Positions 39,967 to 50,310 of a stretch of 64,000 nt of DNA are shown here, piece by piece. A program made the translations under genes and the position numbers. The first letter of the stretch is position 1. Each line of letters begins with the position of its first letter. The DNA lies in assembly GCA_013298125.1 (NCBI GenBank), contig JAAFJP010000025.1, positions 28,067 through 92,066 of the forward strand. The letters are read 5' to 3'. The notes under the pieces are model-generated. The model did no database searches. It worked only from the letters and a program-made list of their open reading frames with translations, and had not been told where the DNA came from. This DNA is from Cytophagales bacterium. Its GTDB lineage: Bacteria; Bacteroidota; Bacteroidia; Cytophagales; Spirosomataceae.

Positions 39967-42900
39967 ATGATAAAACGTCTATTATTCAGTCTGTTAACCA
40001 CACTACTAACTTCACTAACTTTTGCACAAAGCATTTCTTCAAACTCTCCTCTATGTACGGACAATTCACCAACCTTAGAACTCAAAGCCTCTGGCGGGAG
40101 TACCTATGCATGGACGGGACCAAACAATTTTACTTCCAACCAACAAAACCCAACGATTAGCAAAGCAACTACCTCAAATGCAGGGACTTATACTTGTGTG
40201 GTGGATGGGAAGACGAGCTTGACTACAGGGATGAAGATTGGAAAGGTCATATATTCATTGGGTACTTACAGTGTGATAGAAGGTGCAAGCCTTAGGCTTA
40301 ATGCTTTATTAGATAATGCCCAAAATATTAGTTTGTCATGGACTGGTCCTAATAATTTCAGAAGTGCAAAAAGCCAAGACTATATCAATGGTGTTAGTAA
40401 AATCAATGCAGGAACATACAGCGTTTCTGCAAGAGATGAATTTGGATGTGTTTTAAATGCTTCTACAAAGATTGAAATTTCTGATTGTCCATACATTCCT
40501 AAGTTTATTATAAGTGGAAAAAATGGGCAGAAAGAAACCTTAGTAGGATCATATCAAACCAGTGTAGGTGTCTGTAAAGGTTCTGAAATTACCCTACAAG
40601 CAGATACAACCTATTGGGGAAAAGGGTGGGAAATTCAATGGTTCAAAGAAAATAATTTGATTTTCAATGCTACGTCTAATCAATATATCACTAAGAGCTT
40701 AGGAACATATCAAGCTATAATTACAAAAGGTTCATGTAGCTATAAAACAGCTCAAGTAACAATCGTAGAAACAGTTTTACTTCCACGCATAAGCGTTTCC
40801 GAAGGGGAAAAAATATGTAGTAGTCAGGGTAAAACAACCCTATTTGCTTCAACATATTCCAACCCTTTTTCAGATGAGATTGCAGACTGCCAATGGTATA
40901 AAAATGGAGAAGCAATATCCTCTTTTAATAATCCAAACGTATTATTGAAAGATCATTCTCAGTATATTGCAAGAGAGCCTGGAAATTATCAATATAGAGT
41001 TAAAGCAGGGCTATGTGAAGCAATATCAGAACCTTTAGCAATTAAAGTAGCTGATGAAGTGAAACCTGTTTTTGCTTTTTTTGCTGGATCGAATGTTTAT
41101 GAAAAGCAAAAGAGTCTTAAACTTTGTAGTACGAATACATCCTCTATCTCAATCAATGTGAGAGGAGATGGAGAACATAAATTGTTCAAAAATGGGGAAC
41201 TATGGCAAACTCCTTCCATTCATAGTTATTACTCAGTAACTCAACAATCAGGGACATATATATTAGAAACCAATAATGGAGGGTGCTTTTCACGTGATAC
41301 ACTAAAATTAGAATACGGAAAAACGACTGACATCCTTATTAATAAATATGAATATCCATCTTGTAGTTCTGCGGTTGAATATGGAAAAGACTATAATATA
41401 CTTACTAATGGAGAAAGTATAAAATGGTATAAAAATAATGATTTTTACTCTACTAATCTTTTGTCTCCAAACTCAAATGCCATTTATCAGGCAAAATATG
41501 AAAATACTATAACAGGATGTAAAGGTGAGTCTGAAAAGATAAACGTTGTATTACCAACTGGTTCATCTCGGCAATATTTCAAAATAGCATATCCAGCTAC
41601 TAAGAAAACAACAATTTGTAAAAACTTGAAAAGTTCAAGGACTTTAACTATTCAAGATAATAAATATTCAAATTCAGGTATTTGGAAAAAAGATAATAAG
41701 ATTTATGATGTGAAAGGGGGTTTTGCTACAAACGTTTCACAAGCAGGAAAATATTGGTATGAATACACAAATGGGCAATGTACCTTTTATTCTGATACAG
41801 TAGAAGTTATTGAAGAAGATATCCCATCTATTTCTATTGCCCAATCCTGTTCAAAAAATAATATTGTAAAGTTAAGTGTAAATAACGTCAGTGGCGTAAA
41901 ATACAATTGGTATCAAAATGGTGTTTCTATTGCATTAAAAGATACAGTCTTAATTGCACCCCAAGAAGGAAAATATATAGTAGAGGCTTTTAGAAATGGA
42001 TGTGTAACGAGTTCGCAGGAAGTAAGTATAGGAACGGGGTTATCAATTCCAGATTTTACTACTGTATGTAATGGAGACTCATTAAAACTTCTGACAAAAA
42101 ATGAAAATATTATCACTTATAATTGGACAGGACCTAATAGTCTAAAAAGTAGTTCTTCAAATCTAATTATCCCTAAAATCAGTAAGACTAATCAAGGTCT
42201 TTATAAACTATCTGCAACCGATAAAGCGGGCTGTACTTTTAACGTCCAAACTCAGGTAACAGTCAATGACTATCCAGCTTTTATACTTCCCAAAACGATT
42301 ATTGCCTGTGCAGGTTCAGACTTTGTATTCAATCAATTAGTCTCAAAACCGCTGACTGACTCTACTGAAACGGTGGGTAATTATTATACTGTTACTCCTA
42401 ATAAAAATACATATTCAGGTAGTTTTTATTTAACAAACGTAACTTCAAAAGATGCAGGAGTTTATAATTTTACAATTTTTGGAAATCAAGGAGAATGCTA
42501 TATCAAAACTACTACGGAATTAATTGTTGATACTTCCAACGCATGTAAAAGTATATCAATTGGTAAGAATAATTCGGAAAAAAATATTTGTGCAGAACAA
42601 ACCATTGAAATACCTTTCAAAACTACGGGACTTTTCAAAACTGGAACTGTTTTCAGAGCTTATGCCGAAGAGGGTTACTATACTGCTGATAACCAGTATA
42701 AAACCCGAAAAGTTGTGTTGGGTTCAGCAACAAAAAGCCCCATCAAAGTTAGTGGATTCAAAAATGGAATCAATTATAACATAAAAGTAGAGTCAGAAGA
42801 TAGTATTGTTGGTGTCGGAAGTCAATTCATCTATACAAACACTACTAATTTCAACTACATAACAGATGCCAATGGATATGAACGGAATTCTGAATGTACT

Positions 42901-45261
42901 TCTTTGCCTTTGACATTAGGTTATGGTAATACGTATGGAAAGTCGCAATGGTTTTTGAATGGTGATACTTTAAAAAAAGAAACTGGAAGAACAATAACTG
43001 CCACAAAATCAGGGAAATACACTTTTGTAGGTACTGAATCGTCAGGCTGTCAGGCTTCATTTAGTAAAGATGTTGTCATTGGAAAATTAGACAAACCACA
43101 ATTATATGGAGATAAAGTAAGTGAATTGAGTTGTTTTAATGAGTCGATATACCTCAGCGTACCTGAATATACAAATGCCAAATATACATGGAGACAAGAT
43201 GGAATCTTACAGACAGAAAGTTATTCATACATCAGTGCTACAACGGCAGGAAAATATACTGTGGAGATTTCAAAAGAAACTTGTAAAGTAACTTCTGATA
43301 CAGTAGTGGTGAGACAAAACACAAATAAAAACATTAATTTGAGTGCCTCTACCTATCAAAGTACTGATAATAACAAAGAGATGCAAACCATCATATATAC
43401 TAACGGTTTAGGCAGCGGAACTTACAAGTACCAATTATTTAAAGATAATCAACTATTTGCCGAAGGAAGACAAAGCCAAATCATTATTAAAGATTTGGGT
43501 AAGTATTTCTTTAAAGTAACAAAAGGCGATTGTGAAGCAGTTTCTAATGTGATAGAGTACAAAGGACTAAGCGGAACAAGTAATAATTCTGAAAAGAGGT
43601 ATTTATATTTTAATGGAAGTTATGATTATGCAACCAGCACAGTTCAGTTATGTGATACTAATAACGTTCAAACATTTTATGGTTATCCTCATGAGTCCCA
43701 GTCAAATACGGTTGCGAATCGTAAACTAACAGCTTATAAAGACGATAAACCTTTACCAACTTATAAGGAGGGTGCAAATGTATACCCGTCTTTAAGATTC
43801 AATCCAAATGATTATTATTTTTATCTATATTTTAGAGGTGCTGGGACATATTATGTTACAGAAGAAGTAATCTTGAAAGATAGTACGAAACTAAAATTTA
43901 GACACGGAGATATGACAGTTCAAGTAGGTTCTCCTACCAATATAGGCTCAAAAATACCTCAAAATATTTTCTCATGCTCAGACTCTACGCTTGTTTATGG
44001 CAGTACGAATTCACCCAATCAGCGTCCCATTAGTTACAGTTGGAAGAAAGATGGTGTTGTCGTAAAAAAGATAATGAATGCCAATGAATCAATATCTTTA
44101 ACCGTCAAACAGTCAGGTACTTATATTTTGGAAACGACTTTTAAAGGTGGTTGTATAGCCAGTGCAACACCCCTAAAAGTTCAATTAAATAAAATGGATG
44201 TAATATTAACCGATGTCCAAAGTCTTGAAATATGTGATGGAACAACCACAACATTAAATTCTTATGTTTATGGATTGCCAGTCTCTACTTTGGATTCAGC
44301 TAAAACAGATACTACCAAGATTACCTATCAATTCTTAAAAGATGGAAAAGAGCAAAATAAAGGCTTTGTACTTTCGGCTGGGAGAGGAAGTGCCTACATA
44401 CCTTTATCTTTAAAAGAAGCAGGCACATATAGCCTAAAAACACAGCAAGGTAAATGTCAAGGGACATCCAATGATTTAGTCTTAAAAGCCATTAAAGTCT
44501 CCAACGCCATCAATTACGCAGATTCTGCATTATTCTGTCAAACAAATAATGTCAATCTAAAAACTACCGAAGATGCTGCTTTGTCTTATTTGTGGGAACG
44601 TGATGGCGGTTTTATCAAAGATGCCAATAAATCAACGCTGGAAGTAAAACAAGCAGGTATTTATCGTTCATTAAACAGAAATGGGATTTGTTGGAACTAT
44701 ACACCAAAAGTACGAGCAAAAGTTTTAGCCAATATTCTACCTACGGCTACGCTCACGGGAGACAAGGAAATCAATTATGCCGATACTGTCAAAGTATCAA
44801 TTGCATTTACCTCTTATTCACCGTGGACGTTTAAACTGTCAGACGGAAAGGAATACACAGCCACAAAATCACCTTTTGAGGTTTCGTTAAGACCGCAATT
44901 TTCAACCAATTATACTTTAACGGAAGTCAAAAATGTTTGCGGTATGGGTACAATTTCGGGAACTGCCAATATCAAAGTTTTAATTCTTTCGAGCGAACAA
45001 GAAGAAGGGATTAATCTCAATGTTTTCCCCGTGCCAAGTAGGGAAGATGTGAGTATTCAGTTAGTTTTGGATAAACCAGATACAATGGAGTGGACTTTGA
45101 ATAGTGTGAATGGAAACATTTTAGCAAATGAAACTTCATCAAATAAAAGTAATAAACATGAAAGTAATGTTTCGTTGAAATCACTGCCCGAAGGCGTTTA
45201 TTTTCTGCGAATACAAGTAGGTGAGAAATCTTTGGTTAGAAAGATTGTTAAAACGAATTAA
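39967..45261 (+). CDS. Giant T9SS-secreted protein with Ig-like repeats
   Basis: The 1764-residue protein has a signal peptide (MIKRLLFSLLTTLLTSLTFA) and many Ig-like repeats with paired Cys and YxWT/TAG-like motifs. The C-terminal about 80 residues form a T9SS type A sorting domain (LNVFPVPSREDVSIQLVLD, LPEGVYFLRIQVGEKSLVRKI). It is therefore exported by the type IX system and anchored or released at the surface, probably as an adhesin. GldD at 14790 is part of the same machinery. Confidence 0.88.
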   Translation: MIKRLLFSLLTTLLTSLTFAQSISSNSPLCTDNSPTLELKASGGSTYAWTGPNNFTSNQQNPTISKATTSNAGTYTCVVDGKTSLTTGMKIGKVIYSLGTYSVIEGASLRLNALLDNAQNISLSWTGPNNFRSAKSQDYINGVSKINAGTYSVSARDEFGCVLNASTKIEISDCPYIPKFIISGKNGQKETLVGSYQTSVGVCKGSEITLQADTTYWGKGWEIQWFKENNLIFNATSNQYITKSLGTYQAIITKGSCSYKTAQVTIVETVLLPRISVSEGEKICSSQGKTTLFASTYSNPFSDEIADCQWYKNGEAISSFNNPNVLLKDHSQYIAREPGNYQYRVKAGLCEAISEPLAIKVADEVKPVFAFFAGSNVYEKQKSLKLCSTNTSSISINVRGDGEHKLFKNGELWQTPSIHSYYSVTQQSGTYILETNNGGCFSRDTLKLEYGKTTDILINKYEYPSCSSAVEYGKDYNILTNGESIKWYKNNDFYSTNLLSPNSNAIYQAKYENTITGCKGESEKINVVLPTGSSRQYFKIAYPATKKTTICKNLKSSRTLTIQDNKYSNSGIWKKDNKIYDVKGGFATNVSQAGKYWYEYTNGQCTFYSDTVEVIEEDIPSISIAQSCSKNNIVKLSVNNVSGVKYNWYQNGVSIALKDTVLIAPQEGKYIVEAFRNGCVTSSQEVSIGTGLSIPDFTTVCNGDSLKLLTKNENIITYNWTGPNSLKSSSSNLIIPKISKTNQGLYKLSATDKAGCTFNVQTQVTVNDYPAFILPKTIIACAGSDFVFNQLVSKPLTDSTETVGNYYTVTPNKNTYSGSFYLTNVTSKDAGVYNFTIFGNQGECYIKTTTELIVDTSNACKSISIGKNNSEKNICAEQTIEIPFKTTGLFKTGTVFRAYAEEGYYTADNQYKTRKVVLGSATKSPIKVSGFKNGINYNIKVESEDSIVGVGSQFIYTNTTNFNYITDANGYERNSECTSLPLTLGYGNTYGKSQWFLNGDTLKKETGRTITATKSGKYTFVGTESSGCQASFSKDVVIGKLDKPQLYGDKVSELSCFNESIYLSVPEYTNAKYTWRQDGILQTESYSYISATTAGKYTVEISKETCKVTSDTVVVRQNTNKNINLSASTYQSTDNNKEMQTIIYTNGLGSGTYKYQLFKDNQLFAEGRQSQIIIKDLGKYFFKVTKGDCEAVSNVIEYKGLSGTSNNSEKRYLYFNGSYDYATSTVQLCDTNNVQTFYGYPHESQSNTVANRKLTAYKDDKPLPTYKEGANVYPSLRFNPNDYYFYLYFRGAGTYYVTEEVILKDSTKLKFRHGDMTVQVGSPTNIGSKIPQNIFSCSDSTLVYGSTNSPNQRPISYSWKKDGVVVKKIMNANESISLTVKQSGTYILETTFKGGCIASATPLKVQLNKMDVILTDVQSLEICDGTTTTLNSYVYGLPVSTLDSAKTDTTKITYQFLKDGKEQNKGFVLSAGRGSAYIPLSLKEAGTYSLKTQQGKCQGTSNDLVLKAIKVSNAINYADSALFCQTNNVNLKTTEDAALSYLWERDGGFIKDANKSTLEVKQAGIYRSLNRNGICWNYTPKVRAKVLANILPTATLTGDKEINYADTVKVSIAFTSYSPWTFKLSDGKEYTATKSPFEVSLRPQFSTNYTLTEVKNVCGMGTISGTANIKVLILSSEQEEGINLNVFPVPSREDVSIQLVLDKPDTMEWTLNSVNGNILANETSSNKSNKHESNVSLKSLPEGVYFLRIQVGEKSLVRKIVKTN

Positions 45262-45265
45262 TAAC

Positions 45266-45301
45266 AAAAACGCCCTCTGAATGATTTTAGAGGGCGTTTT
45301 G
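45266..45301. terminator. Bidirectional terminator
   Basis: AACGCCCTCT and AGAGGGCGTT form a ten-base stem with T-rich flanks on both sides, serving the giant-protein gene and the convergent Rpn gene. Confidence 0.88.
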
Positions 45302-45305
45302 ACTA

Positions 45306-46211
45306 TTATAATGATGCTTTTACTTGTCTGACAAAATCAACTTCTACACCTACTAATGAAGCGATTTTTTCGTCATCAAAATCAGTTTGAGTGAGGAGAT
45401 TTTTTGTAAAGTTTGTTTTTTCTTCTATTTCTTTAATGCTCATTCCCTCTTCTCTTCCAACCCTTCTTTCTCTATCTAATACAAATTCTTCGAGTCCCAT
45501 GGTAGTTTTTTGGTTTTGGATTATGCTTAATTCTGTTTCAAATTTATTGATTAATTCTTGATTATCAAAACGAATATACAACTTCAAGAATTGCAGTAAA
45601 TTTCTAATTTTTTCTTTCGTAAAATTCTTTTTCAAAAGCTCTTTAACCAATTCTAATTTCAAGTCAAATAATTGATTATCAGAGAGTTTGTCTTTTTTCA
45701 AGGCGGTTTGCACAACCCTGACTACTACTGCAAAAGGATTATCGCTCTGTTTTAGTTCCTTTTCGTTGGCATCCAACACTTTATAGATGTTGAATTTGTA
45801 GTACAATTCATTGCGCATAAGTTCATATCTATAAACGTTGGGCTTGTAGGATTTGTACTTATCCGCTAAAATGGCTAATGAGGTAATGGGTTTGTCGTAT
45901 TTATCCAAAATCCTGTAACGATAGGTAAACATCCGTTTAGCAAAATTCTTATCTCGTGAACCTTGTACTTCAATATGTATCAAAATCCATTCCTCCTTAC
46001 CTTTTTTGGTAAATACTTTAACCAATTTATCTACATAATTTGGGTTGAAATCATCCTGAGATTGTGGGAATAACTGTTCAAGTTCTTTATCCAAAAATAC
46101 AAACTTGCGGTTAAAATCAAATAAATCAACTGATTCTGGGAAATAGAATCGTAAAAAATCATCAAAAAGGTCTTCAATGAGTCCTTTCCAAAGGGCATCG
46201 TCTCGTTTCAT
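45306..46211 (-). CDS. Rpn-family nuclease / putative transposase (PD-(D/E)XK), second copy
   Basis: The 301-residue paralogue of the 13840 gene, from MKRDDALWKGLIEDLFDDF, has the catalytic segment ILIHIEVQGSRDKNFAKRMF and C-terminus DEKIASLVGVEVDFVRQVKA. It shares the TTMGLEEFVLDR hinge seen in the remnant at 1844-2086. Three family members within 64 kb suggest the element spreads and decays here. No terminal inverted repeats are visible. Confidence 0.88.
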   Translation of the reverse strand: MKRDDALWKGLIEDLFDDFLRFYFPESVDLFDFNRKFVFLDKELEQLFPQSQDDFNPNYVDKLVKVFTKKGKEEWILIHIEVQGSRDKNFAKRMFTYRYRILDKYDKPITSLAILADKYKSYKPNVYRYELMRNELYYKFNIYKVLDANEKELKQSDNPFAVVVRVVQTALKKDKLSDNQLFDLKLELVKELLKKNFTKEKIRNLLQFLKLYIRFDNQELINKFETELSIIQNQKTTMGLEEFVLDRERRVGREEGMSIKEIEEKTNFTKNLLTQTDFDDEKIASLVGVEVDFVRQVKASL

Positions 46212-46252
46212 AATAGTGGTTGTTTTCAGGTACAAAAATATTCAAAAATTCG

Positions 46253-47860
46253 TTACGAATTCAATATCAAATCCGCCGCCTTCTCCGCTACCGCAATCGT
46301 TGGGGCATTAGTATTGCCAGAAATCACTACGGGAATTACCGAAGCATCTACTACTCTCAAACCAGATAAACCTCTCACTTTCAAGGACTCAGGCGATACT
46401 ACCGCCATATCATCCACACCCATCTTACACGTTCCGCAGGGGTGATAAACTGTTTCGCAATTCTTTAAAATATGTTGAATTAACGCTTCGTCTGTGTCGG
46501 CATTTCTTGGGAAGTTTAATTCGTTTTCTGTTCTGAAAGGGGCAAAGGCATCTGATAAAAGCACCTCCTTCGCCTTTTTTACACCCCTCAACATGGTCGC
46601 TAAATCTTCTCCATTAGCATCCGAAAAATATTGTGGGTCAATCAATGGGGCATCGGTGGCTTTGTTGGAATGCAAGCCCACGTACCCACGACTTTTGGGG
46701 GTAATTATCGTTGGTAAAATCGTGAATCCTTCTGTTTTGGGTAAACTTGCCAAATCGTGGATGTCCTCGCCCATCACGGGGGCAAAGTGAAATTGCATAT
46801 CGGGACGGTCAAGGTCGGGCAAGGTTTTGAAGAATGAACAGGCTTCCAACGGACTTGATGTCAGAGGTCCTTGTTTTTGGACGAAATATTTGAAGGCATT
46901 TCCCAAAACCCACGGAAAACGCTCGGCATTGTTGTAGGTCAATCGTTGGTTACAAAAGACATTCATATTGACAAAAAGATGGTCAGAGAGATTTTGTCCT
47001 ACCCCTTTTAAGTCCAATTTTGAATCTATCCCAAAACCTTTCAAATAATCAGCATCCCCAATCCCCGAAAGCATCAAAATCTGTGGACTTTGGAATGCTC
47101 CCGCCGATACGATTACTTCTTTTTCAGCATAAATTTTCTCTGTATTTCCAGAAGAATTTTTAATAAATTCTACGCCAATTACACGGTCATTTTCGATTAA
47201 TAATTGCTTGGTTAATGAATTTGTCAAAACTTTCAAATTGGATCGAGACAAGGCAGGCACTAAAAAAGCCGAAGCTGTTGAATGTCTTTTGGCATCTTTA
47301 ATGGTAAACTGAAATTTACCTGCCCCTTCTTGGTTTTTACCATTAAAGTCTTGATTTTCAGGTATTCCACATTCAATGTTTCCTTTCACGAATGCCTCAG
47401 CTAAGGGCGTAATGTTCCGATTATTGGTTACATTCAGCAACCCACCTCGACCATGAAAATCATTGTCAAATTGTTCATTATTTTCTGATTTCTTGAAATA
47501 AGGTAACATCGAATCGTAACCCCAACCTTTATTCCCCCAACGTTCCCAATCGTTATAATCTTCACGATTTCCACGAATATATGCCATGCAATTTATCGAA
47601 CTACTACCTCCCAAAGTCTTGCCCCGTGGTTGATACATTTTACGGTTCAACACGTGCTTTTGGGGTTCGGTAAAGAAATCCCAATTCAAGGTTTTGTCAT
47701 AATTTAGTTTAGAATATGCCGCTGGAATATGGATGTTCATACTCTTGTCTTTTCCACCCGCTTCAATCAAAAGTACATTGATTTTGGGGTTTTCAGAAAG
47801 ACGATTTGCCAGTACACAACCAGCCGAACCTGCACCTATGATGATATAATCGGGTTTCAT
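46253..47860 (-). CDS. GMC-family oxidoreductase (choline/glucose dehydrogenase type)
   Basis: The 535-residue flavoprotein begins with the FAD-binding Rossmann motif GAGSAGCVLANRL (residues 9-21). It also carries the GMC signature GGSSSINCMAYIRGNREDYNDW and the C-terminal active site VYHPCGTCKMG. It resembles choline dehydrogenase BetA, but the polyol or alcohol substrate cannot be fixed from sequence. It is a single gene, not linked to betaine genes. Confidence 0.9.
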   Translation of the reverse strand: MKPDYIIIGAGSAGCVLANRLSENPKINVLLIEAGGKDKSMNIHIPAAYSKLNYDKTLNWDFFTEPQKHVLNRKMYQPRGKTLGGSSSINCMAYIRGNREDYNDWERWGNKGWGYDSMLPYFKKSENNEQFDNDFHGRGGLLNVTNNRNITPLAEAFVKGNIECGIPENQDFNGKNQEGAGKFQFTIKDAKRHSTASAFLVPALSRSNLKVLTNSLTKQLLIENDRVIGVEFIKNSSGNTEKIYAEKEVIVSAGAFQSPQILMLSGIGDADYLKGFGIDSKLDLKGVGQNLSDHLFVNMNVFCNQRLTYNNAERFPWVLGNAFKYFVQKQGPLTSSPLEACSFFKTLPDLDRPDMQFHFAPVMGEDIHDLASLPKTEGFTILPTIITPKSRGYVGLHSNKATDAPLIDPQYFSDANGEDLATMLRGVKKAKEVLLSDAFAPFRTENELNFPRNADTDEALIQHILKNCETVYHPCGTCKMGVDDMAVVSPESLKVRGLSGLRVVDASVIPVVISGNTNAPTIAVAEKAADLILNS

Positions 47861-48003
47861 TATTTTAATGAGTGAATGAGTGAATGAATCAGAGATGTAA
47901 ATTACTATTTTATCGTTAAATAATGCAGTTTTTAAGGGTAAAAGGATAATGAAAATAGTGTATTTTTGTACATATTATTTCCAAAACTATTTATCCCTAA
48001 AAA

Positions 48004-48600
48004 ATGTCTGACTTTGAAATTTACTTACCACTTGGTTTTAAGCACATTACTGATATTCAAGGTTACGATCATATACTTTTTGTCATAGCCCTCTGTGCCA
48101 TCTATCGTTTGAAAGATTGGAAGAAAGTTGCTCTTTTGGTAACGGCTTTTACGATTGGTCACTCCATCACCTTGGCTTTGGCAACCCTAAATCTTATCAC
48201 ATATAGTACAAAATTGATAGAATTATTGATTCCTGTAACCATCGTTTTGACGTGTTTGATTAACTTTTTTCACAAATCAGCCGAGTATTCTTTGGATGTT
48301 GAGAAGAAATCATTTTTCCGTTATCCAGTCGCCATGACATTTGGATTAATCCATGGAATGGGTTTTTCAAATTACCTCAGAAGTTTGTTGGGAAGCGAGC
48401 AAAGTATCTGGCAACCATTGCTTGCATTTAATGTTGGATTGGAATTGGGGCAGTTGATTATTGTAGTTATCGTGTTGATTATCAGCTCGTTGATGTTAGA
48501 TGCTTTTAGAGTCAAAAAGCACGATTGGAATTTAATTCTCTCAGGAATTGTCTTAGGAATTGCCTTGACACTGATACGTGATGCGGAGTTTTGGCAGTAA
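48004..48600 (+). CDS. HupE/UreJ-family membrane protein
   Basis: The 198-residue protein has about six membrane segments and the family's conserved FKHITDIQGYDHILFVI and FGLIHGMGFSNYLR motifs with His/Asp residues for metal (Ni) transport. Many Bacteroidota carry such genes without hydrogenase or urease neighbours. It is probably a nickel or cobalt permease. Confidence 0.85.
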   Translation: MSDFEIYLPLGFKHITDIQGYDHILFVIALCAIYRLKDWKKVALLVTAFTIGHSITLALATLNLITYSTKLIELLIPVTIVLTCLINFFHKSAEYSLDVEKKSFFRYPVAMTFGLIHGMGFSNYLRSLLGSEQSIWQPLLAFNVGLELGQLIIVVIVLIISSLMLDAFRVKKHDWNLILSGIVLGIALTLIRDAEFWQ

Positions 48601-48606
48601 AATTTT

Positions 48607-49317
48607 TCAAAAAGAAAACCCAATTCTAAGAGTCAATCTATCAAAATCCTCAATTCTGGTTTTGGTTTTCTCCACTAATTCTGACCGCTGAAAACGGTAG
48701 CCAGCCCCAATGACAAAGCCTGTATTTTCATTAAATAAAATCTTTAAACCAATCCCCGCCGCAAAGGTATTGCCCCCTTCGTATTTGATGCCATCGACAT
48801 CATTGGAAGTGGCGTTGAGACTATATCCACCCTCCACGAAATAGAACGGAATCTTATTTCCTCTTTTCGTAAAATCCCCTCTCACACTCAGTACAATAGG
48901 CACGAAGGTCTGGACGGCATACAAGTCTGCCCCCACGCCTATTCCCGTAAAAAGATATTGATTGAACTTATAACCATTGACGGTCTGGAAAGAAAAAGCG
49001 GAAGTCGTAACGCCATTGGAAGCCCGATTACTCCCCGCCAAAGGTCCTAATTCAGTGTAGTGAACGTAACCTTTTTCTTTGTACAAAATAACTGGTTTCT
49101 TTAAACTCTCTTCTGATTTAATTTCTTGAATATCAGCAACTTGTACTGCGTAAATATTCTTTTCGTAGGTTTCTATCTTGACGATTTGTTCGTTCTTTTC
49201 AATGATTTTTCCTCGATAAATCGAACCATTTTTTAAATACAGAACATCATCATTCATTTTTTGGGCAAATGTATTAATAGCAAAAAGACAGAGGAGGAAG
49301 GTTAGTATTTTTTTCAT
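48607..49317 (-). CDS. Outer-membrane beta-barrel-like protein
   Basis: The 236-residue protein has a signal peptide (MKKILTFLLCLFAINTFAQ). A small N-terminal domain (LYLKNGSIYRGKIIEKNEQI) resembles bacterial SH3-like or carbohydrate-binding modules. A C-terminal beta-barrel-like half has alternating strands ending in RLTLRIGFSF, typical of outer-membrane proteins. Function is unknown. Confidence 0.75.
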   Translation of the reverse strand: MKKILTFLLCLFAINTFAQKMNDDVLYLKNGSIYRGKIIEKNEQIVKIETYEKNIYAVQVADIQEIKSEESLKKPVILYKEKGYVHYTELGPLAGSNRASNGVTTSAFSFQTVNGYKFNQYLFTGIGVGADLYAVQTFVPIVLSVRGDFTKRGNKIPFYFVEGGYSLNATSNDVDGIKYEGGNTFAAGIGLKILFNENTGFVIGAGYRFQRSELVEKTKTRIEDFDRLTLRIGFSF

Positions 49318-49329
49318 GGTTACTTTGTA

Positions 49330-49455
49330 GTTACTGGGGAATTGGTTTATTGGTGGATTAGTTATTGGTTTATTGGTTACTGGTTTATAGTTTCCTAATT
49401 ATCAATTTAACAGTAACCAATAAACCAATTCCCCAGTAACCAATAAACCAATTCA
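49330..49455. repeat. ACTGGTTTATTGG-type inverted repeat
   Basis: ACTGGGGAATTGGTTTATTGG and CCAATAAACCAATTCCCCAG pair across about 125 bases. It is the same family as 16735-16855. Confidence 0.78.
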
Positions 49456-50217
49456 CTGGTCAAGCCAAGTCTTGAACTCGCTCATTTTTTCTTTGCTGAC
49501 AAAAATATCTTGTTCAAAATTGGGTTTCAAAAATACTTGTAAACGGCTATTCATCAAAGTCTTTATTTTCTGAACGGCATCTATATTAATCACAAATTTA
49601 CGATTTAATCTGAAAAAAAACTGCGGGTCTAACAGGTCTTCCAATTGTTCTAATTTATAATCAATGATAAATCTTCGTCCTTCGTTTGATACTAAATACG
49701 TTATCTTATCATCAGCAAAAAAATAGGCAATTTCATCCATATTCTTAAACTGGATATTATCCCCAAACTTTACCAAGAAACGGTTTTTGTATTTTTTAGT
49801 GGATGTCTGAAAAGTCTGCATAATTCGCTGTATATCAGACGTTAACAAGCCTTTCCTTTCCTGTGAAAGAGCATTGAATTTGCCCAAAGCAAAACCCAAT
49901 TCTGACTTATCCAGAGGTTTCAAGAGGTAGTCAATACTGTTCATTTTGAAGGCTTGGATGGCGTACTGGTCGTAGGCAGTCGTGAAGATGACGGGGCTTT
50001 TCACTTGGATTTTTTTGAATAAATCAAAACTCAATCCATCCGATAAATGAATGTCCACGAGCATCAAATCGGGTTCGGGATTACGGCTCAACCAGTCGGT
50101 GGCATCCTCCACGGAGTCAATAGTTTCCATGACTGAAATCGTAGGGTCATGCTCGTGTAGGAGCGTTTTGGCTCGTTGGGCGGAGAGGATTTCGTCTTCT
50201 AAAATGAGTACGTTCAT
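49453..50217 (-). CDS. LytTR-family response regulator
   Basis: The 254-residue protein has a receiver with phospho-acceptor Asp55 in LMLVDIHLSDG (an unusual HLSDG in place of EMPxxxG) and a LytTR domain (FLVKFGDNIQFKNMDEIAYF). It follows the sensor kinase at 50306, its likely partner. Confidence 0.9.
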   Translation of the reverse strand: MNVLILEDEILSAQRAKTLLHEHDPTISVMETIDSVEDATDWLSRNPEPDLMLVDIHLSDGLSFDLFKKIQVKSPVIFTTAYDQYAIQAFKMNSIDYLLKPLDKSELGFALGKFNALSQERKGLLTSDIQRIMQTFQTSTKKYKNRFLVKFGDNIQFKNMDEIAYFFADDKITYLVSNEGRRFIIDYKLEQLEDLLDPQFFFRLNRKFVINIDAVQKIKTLMNSRLQVFLKPNFEQDIFVSKEKMSEFKTWLDQ

Positions 50218-50221
50218 AGTT

Positions 50222-50310
50222 AAAAGTTGCTAAGTTATAGAGTTACTAAGTTTCTAAGTTAGTACACTTTCAAATAAGCCTTTCTATAACTCAACAATTT
50301 GAAAATCAAT
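50222..50310. repeat. Imperfect inverted repeat
   Basis: AGTTATAGAGTTACTAAGTT and ACTTTCAAATAAGCCTTTCT with other weakly paired arms lie in the 88-base gap between kinase and regulator. It is less clear than the other elements. Confidence 0.45.

Noticed and set aside
48372..48623. Minus-strand ORF overlapping the HupE-like gene
   Set aside because: Antisense to a clear membrane-protein gene, without any domain.
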